Positions 52,300 to 54,824 of a stretch of DNA of 54,824 nucleotides are shown here, in pieces. The stretch's first letter is position 1; each line of letters begins with the position of its first letter. A program made the translations under genes and the position numbers. The notes under the pieces were generated by a model. That model was not told the DNA's origin, made no database searches, and worked only from the letters and a program-made list of their open reading frames with translations. This DNA is from an uncultured Caulobacteraceae bacterium (GTDB lineage Bacteria > Pseudomonadota > Alphaproteobacteria > Caulobacterales > Caulobacteraceae). The DNA lies in NCBI GenBank assembly GCA_903872075.1, contig CAIQJF010000076.1, forward strand, positions 1 to 54,824, in the 5' to 3' direction.

Positions 52300-53549
52300 C
52301 GGTAGCGGGCCTCGAGAGTCGCGAGGATGGCGCGGATCGCCTGAGCCTCGGCGCCCACCGGCCGCCCGGGGCGCGACTTCGGGTTCCAGGCAAAGACATC
52401 GAAATGCGCCCACGCGCCCGTCGGGGCGAAGCGCTGCAGAAACAGCGCCGCGGTGACAGACCCGGCCTGGGCCCAGGCGTCGGGGTCGTTCTTGATGTCC
52501 GCGATGTCGCTGTCGAGCGCGCCGGCGTAGCCCTGCCAGAGCGGCATCCGCCAGAGCGGGTCATCGACCGCGGCTGACGCGGAGGCGAGGCTCGCCGCCA
52601 GGGATTCGTCATCGGTGAAGAACGGAATCACCTGCGGGCCCAGCGCCACGCGCGCCGCGCCGGTGAGGGTGGCCAGATCGACGGTGAGATCCGGCTGAAG
52701 TTCGCCGGCGCGGGTCAGGGCGTCGGCCAGGATCAGCCTGCCTTCGGCGTCTGTATTGCCCACCTCGATCGACAGCCCTTTGCGCGAGGCCAGCACATCG
52801 CCCGGTCGCATGGCGTCGCCGGAGATGGCGTTCTCCACAGCCGGGATCAGCACGGTGAGGTTCACCGGCACTTGGAGACTCATGACCATGGCGGCCAGGC
52901 CCAGGGCGTGGGCGGCTCCGCCCATGTCCTTCTTCATCAGCCGCATGCCGGAGCTTGGCTTGATATCGAGACCGCCGCTGTCGAAGGCCACGCCCTTGCC
53001 GACGATCACCACCTTCGGATGGCCCGGCTCGCCCCAGGTCAGCTCGATCATGCGCGGCGCGCGGTGCGGCGCGGCGGCGCGGCCCACGGCGTGAACCGCG
53101 GGGTAGCCGGCCGCCGGCAGGTCGTCCCCCAGAACAACCGCGATCGTCGCGCCGTGCGCGGCGGCAAGCGTGCGGGCGGCGCCCTCGATCTCGGCGGGCC
53201 CCATGTCGTTGGCCGGCGTGTTGACCATGTCTCGCGCCAGGGCGCAGGCGGTCGCGAGAATGTTCACACGCCCGGCATCCACGCCCTCCGGTGCGACCAG
53301 ACGCGGCGCGGCCGGCGCCGGCGCGGACTTGTAGCGATCGAAGCGGTAGGTCCCCTGCGCCCAGGCCAGAGCCAGCGCCTCACCCTGTCCGGCCAGACGC
53401 GCGGGCCATTCGGAAGCCGGCGCGAGGCGATAGTCGCCAGGGATCGCCTTCGCCGCGACACCGCGCAACTGCTCCGGCCCGGCGTCGTCGACGAGATTGA
53501 CCAAGGTCGCGCCGGGCGCGTCGTCCGGAAGAACAATCACATCCGCCAT
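52296..53549 (-). CDS. Leucyl aminopeptidase family (M17) protein
   Basis: A 417-residue cytosolic metallo-aminopeptidase. The two-metal site is in VGKGVAFDSGGLDIKPSSGM (Lys, Asp), MKKDMGGAAHALG, and the signature NTDAEGRLILADAL. The N-terminal part is short, about 120 residues. It removes N-terminal residues from peptides, possibly those released by the NlpC/P60 enzyme that follows and overlaps it. The ATG at 53549 (MADVIVLPDD) begins the domain. Confidence 0.92.
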   Translation of the reverse strand: MADVIVLPDDAPGATLVNLVDDAGPEQLRGVAAKAIPGDYRLAPASEWPARLAGQGEALALAWAQGTYRFDRYKSAPAPAAPRLVAPEGVDAGRVNILATACALARDMVNTPANDMGPAEIEGAARTLAAAHGATIAVVLGDDLPAAGYPAVHAVGRAAAPHRAPRMIELTWGEPGHPKVVIVGKGVAFDSGGLDIKPSSGMRLMKKDMGGAAHALGLAAMVMSLQVPVNLTVLIPAVENAISGDAMRPGDVLASRKGLSIEVGNTDAEGRLILADALTRAGELQPDLTVDLATLTGAARVALGPQVIPFFTDDESLAASLASASAAVDDPLWRMPLWQGYAGALDSDIADIKNDPDAWAQAGSVTAALFLQRFAPTGAWAHFDVFAWNPKSRPGRPVGAEAQAIRAILATLEARYR

Positions 53550-53687
53550 GCACACGTTTCCGTACTTCGCGCCTCGCGGCCCGATCACGACCGACACACG
53601 CGGCTTACCCAGGATGGCGCGCCGCCGCCACCCCGTCCGGACAGGGGCTGGCGATTCGTCCCGAAACGCCCCGAAAATTCTCGGGAA

Positions 53688-53704
53688 CCAAACAGGAGGT
53701 TTGG
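53688..53704. promoter_or_regulatory. Inverted repeat CCAAAC-N5-GTTTGG
   Basis: A perfect 6-bp inverted repeat with a 5-base centre, 139 bases upstream of the M17 start. It might be an operator or an RNA hairpin. Confidence 0.3.
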
Positions 53705-53780
53705 CGTTTGTGTCGCTCCGGCTCCTGACTTTTAAGGCGGGATCGGACGAAGTAGAGCCGGGCCGAGGGCCACCGCGTCG

Positions 53781-53810
53781 TTGATCGTCCGGTGGCAATT
53801 AGCCTATAGA
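53781..53810 (+). promoter_or_regulatory. Candidate sigma-70 promoter of the OmpA-like gene
   Basis: TTGATC (53781-53786), 18-base spacer, TATAGA (53805-53810). It would give a leader of about 160 bases, room for control by small RNA or structure. A second, weaker -10 (TATAAC, 53926) would give a leader of about 45 bases but lacks a good -35. Confidence 0.5.
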
Positions 53811-53887
53811 TTTGAAGGGCTACGCCGGGTGATGTCGCCGCCGCGACGTAGTGGGAAACCTGGATATGGGACATATTGTCGCCGTGT

Positions 53888-53903
53888 GTGTCCTAGGGGA
53901 CAC
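53888..53903. promoter_or_regulatory. Inverted repeat GTGTCC-TAGG-GGACAC
   Basis: A perfect inverted repeat 75 bases upstream of the OmpA-like start, in the leader of the first promoter or just upstream of the second. It may be a regulator site. The same half-sites occur, with wider spacing, in the PEP-CTERM leader (2805 and 2831). Confidence 0.4.
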
Positions 53904-53978
53904 GCCCCTTCCAGGACCCCATTGCTATAACCGGCGCGTCGGATCGGCCGCGGCCGAAGAAGAAGAAGGAATCAGAAC

Positions 53979-54824
53979 ATGAAACGTACCCTTTTTGGGG
54001 GAGTTGCGTTGGCCGCCGCGCTCGCCGCCTCCGGTGCGCTGGCCGAGAACGGCTGGTACGGCGCCATCGACGTCGGCGCGCACCAGCAGCACAACATCAA
54101 CGCCTCTTCACCCGGCCTGCCCAACGGGGTTGCCAAGTACCGCGCCAACGCGGACGTGTTCGGCCGGGTCGGCTATCGGTTTTCGCCCTGGGTCCGCGCT
54201 GAAGTCGAAGGCGGCTTCCGGCCCGGCGCCCTGAAGGGCTTCTCCTATTCCGATGGCGGCGGCTATCTCTGCGACGCCGCCAGCACGCTCGCCTATGATG
54301 GCGAGGGTGGCCTGACCGGAAAATGCAGCCGTCCGGGCGGCACCTCCGACACCTGGTCCATCATGGGCAACGTCCTGGTGGATATCCTGCCCGACTCGCC
54401 GATCGTGCCGTTCATCGGCGGCGGCGTCGGCGCGGTCCATGTAAAGCTGCGCGGGGCCGGAAATCTGATCGGCGCCGACATCCCCGGCGGTTCGGCCGCC
54501 GCCTCGTTCAACGACTCCTCCATGGTGTTCGGCTACCAGGGGATCGGCGGGCTGTCCTACAAGCTCAACGACCGCATCAATATCGACCTGACCTATCGCT
54601 ACCTGGGGACGGAGAAGCAGGCCTTCGCCGTCAGGTCGGGCGGCAACGCGGCCATCTACACCGGCAAGTATGAGGATCAGTCCCTGACCTTGGGCGTGCG
54701 CTATGCGTTCCTCGCGCCGAAGGCTCCGCCTCCCCCCCCGCCGCCGCCTCCGCCGCCGCCGCCCCCGCCTCCTCCCCCGCCGCCTCCGCCGCCCCCTCCG
54801 CCGCCGCCGCCGCCGCCGCCGCCG
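53979..54824 (+). CDS. OmpA-family outer membrane protein with poly-proline linker (cut at right edge)
   Basis: The first 282 codons of an outer membrane protein. Signal peptide at residues 1-22 (MKRTLFGGVALAAALAASG, cut at ALA-E). Residues 23-247 form an eight-stranded OmpA-type beta barrel: GWYGAIDVGAHQQHN, ADVFGRVGYRFSPWVRAEVEGG, IVPFIGGGVGAVHVKL, YKLNDRINIDLTYRYLG and a terminal SLTLGVRYAF strand. Then all 33 remaining codons are proline. In full-length relatives such a linker crosses the periplasm to an OmpA_C domain that holds peptidoglycan; that part is outside the window. AAGGA precedes the ATG by 9 bases. Confidence 0.9.
   Translation, partial: MKRTLFGGVALAAALAASGALAENGWYGAIDVGAHQQHNINASSPGLPNGVAKYRANADVFGRVGYRFSPWVRAEVEGGFRPGALKGFSYSDGGGYLCDAASTLAYDGEGGLTGKCSRPGGTSDTWSIMGNVLVDILPDSPIVPFIGGGVGAVHVKLRGAGNLIGADIPGGSAAASFNDSSMVFGYQGIGGLSYKLNDRINIDLTYRYLGTEKQAFAVRSGGNAAIYTGKYEDQSLTLGVRYAFLAPKAPPPPPPPPPPPPPPPPPPPPPPPPPPPPPPPPP

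Larger units (their letters stand above)
53550..53978. other. Gene-free stretch between the M17 and OmpA-like genes
   Basis: The 429 bases hold divergent control regions. Seen in it: an inverted repeat CCAAAC-AGGAG-GTTTGG (53688-53704), a -35/-10 pair TTGATC-N18-TATAGA (53781-53810), a perfect inverted repeat GTGTCC-TAGG-GGACAC (53888-53903), and a TATAAC box (53926-53931) 48 bases before the OmpA start. Open frames of up to 89 codons inside do not look coding. Confidence 0.55.

Noticed and set aside
53605..53874. Minus-strand open frame of 89 codons in the M17-OmpA gap
   Set aside because: No coherent domain or signal, overlaps likely promoter elements, and composition is not coding-like.

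Overview
The window is a continuous stretch of a GC-rich chromosome (roughly two-thirds G+C, judged by eye) from an alphaproteobacterium, most likely Caulobacterales and probably close to Phenylobacterium or Caulobacter. The inference rests on the sigma-32 sequence (a Caulobacter-like SPDGGLSRYLTEIRKFPML N-terminus), a GTTC-N7-GTTC LexA box, a PEPxxWA-CTERM protein, and an OmpA-type porin with a poly-proline linker. No rRNA, tRNA, CRISPR array, insertion sequence or prophage is visible. The last 99 bases are 33 proline codons, so the right edge may be an assembly break in a low-complexity tract.

Layout. 1-4.7 kb: a partial hypothetical gene and a spore-photoproduct-lyase-like radical SAM gene diverge around a LexA box, followed by a DUF1905 protein, an ArsR-SRPBCC fusion with a probable self-operator, a PEP-CTERM protein, a 41-codon remnant of a short-chain dehydrogenase coupled to a Nudix hydrolase, and a universal stress protein. 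4.8-15.3 kb: a MATE exporter, an exported ENPP-type phosphodiesterase, two oxidoreductases of families that often use F420, two methyltransferases (one a RumA-type RNA methyltransferase), an exported caspase-like protein, a TRIC channel, and a Tat-exported class A beta-lactamase coupled to a small membrane protein. 15.4-23.8 kb: the most unusual region, with a Tat-exported DapA-family lyase, a PQQ-dependent dehydrogenase, a cytochrome c-NHL propeller fusion, a crotonase, an SMP-30 lactonase, a flavin/PPOx-fold protein and an MFS transporter. Together they suggest periplasmic oxidation of an unknown compound followed by lactone hydrolysis, cleavage and uptake.

23.9-35.9 kb: an exported M16 peptidase with two exported TPR proteins in an overlapping operon, an Old Yellow Enzyme with a 14-bp palindrome upstream, a SelO gene broken by a one-base insertion in a G4 run, NhaA, a CorA/ZntB transporter, an HSL-type hydrolase and a DUF4345 protein. 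36-46.8 kb is housekeeping: ffh-rpsP-rimM (without the usual trmD-rplS behind it), thrS-yidD, a NifU/IscU-like scaffold, cysS, hisI with an RluA-type synthase, rpoH with a good sigma-32 promoter, and an MBL-fold protein lacking one metal histidine. 46.8-54.8 kb: purA, an M20 amidohydrolase, a VOC-threonine dehydratase-unknown protein operon, an M17 peptidase coupled to an NlpC/P60 hydrolase, and the N-terminal part of an OmpA-family porin.

Genes are tightly packed. Many neighbours overlap by 4 bases (ATGA, GTGA, TTGA), so translational coupling is frequent, and several starts are TTG or GTG. Only two gene-free stretches exceed 300 bases (2513-2840 and 53550-53978), and both contain inverted repeats.
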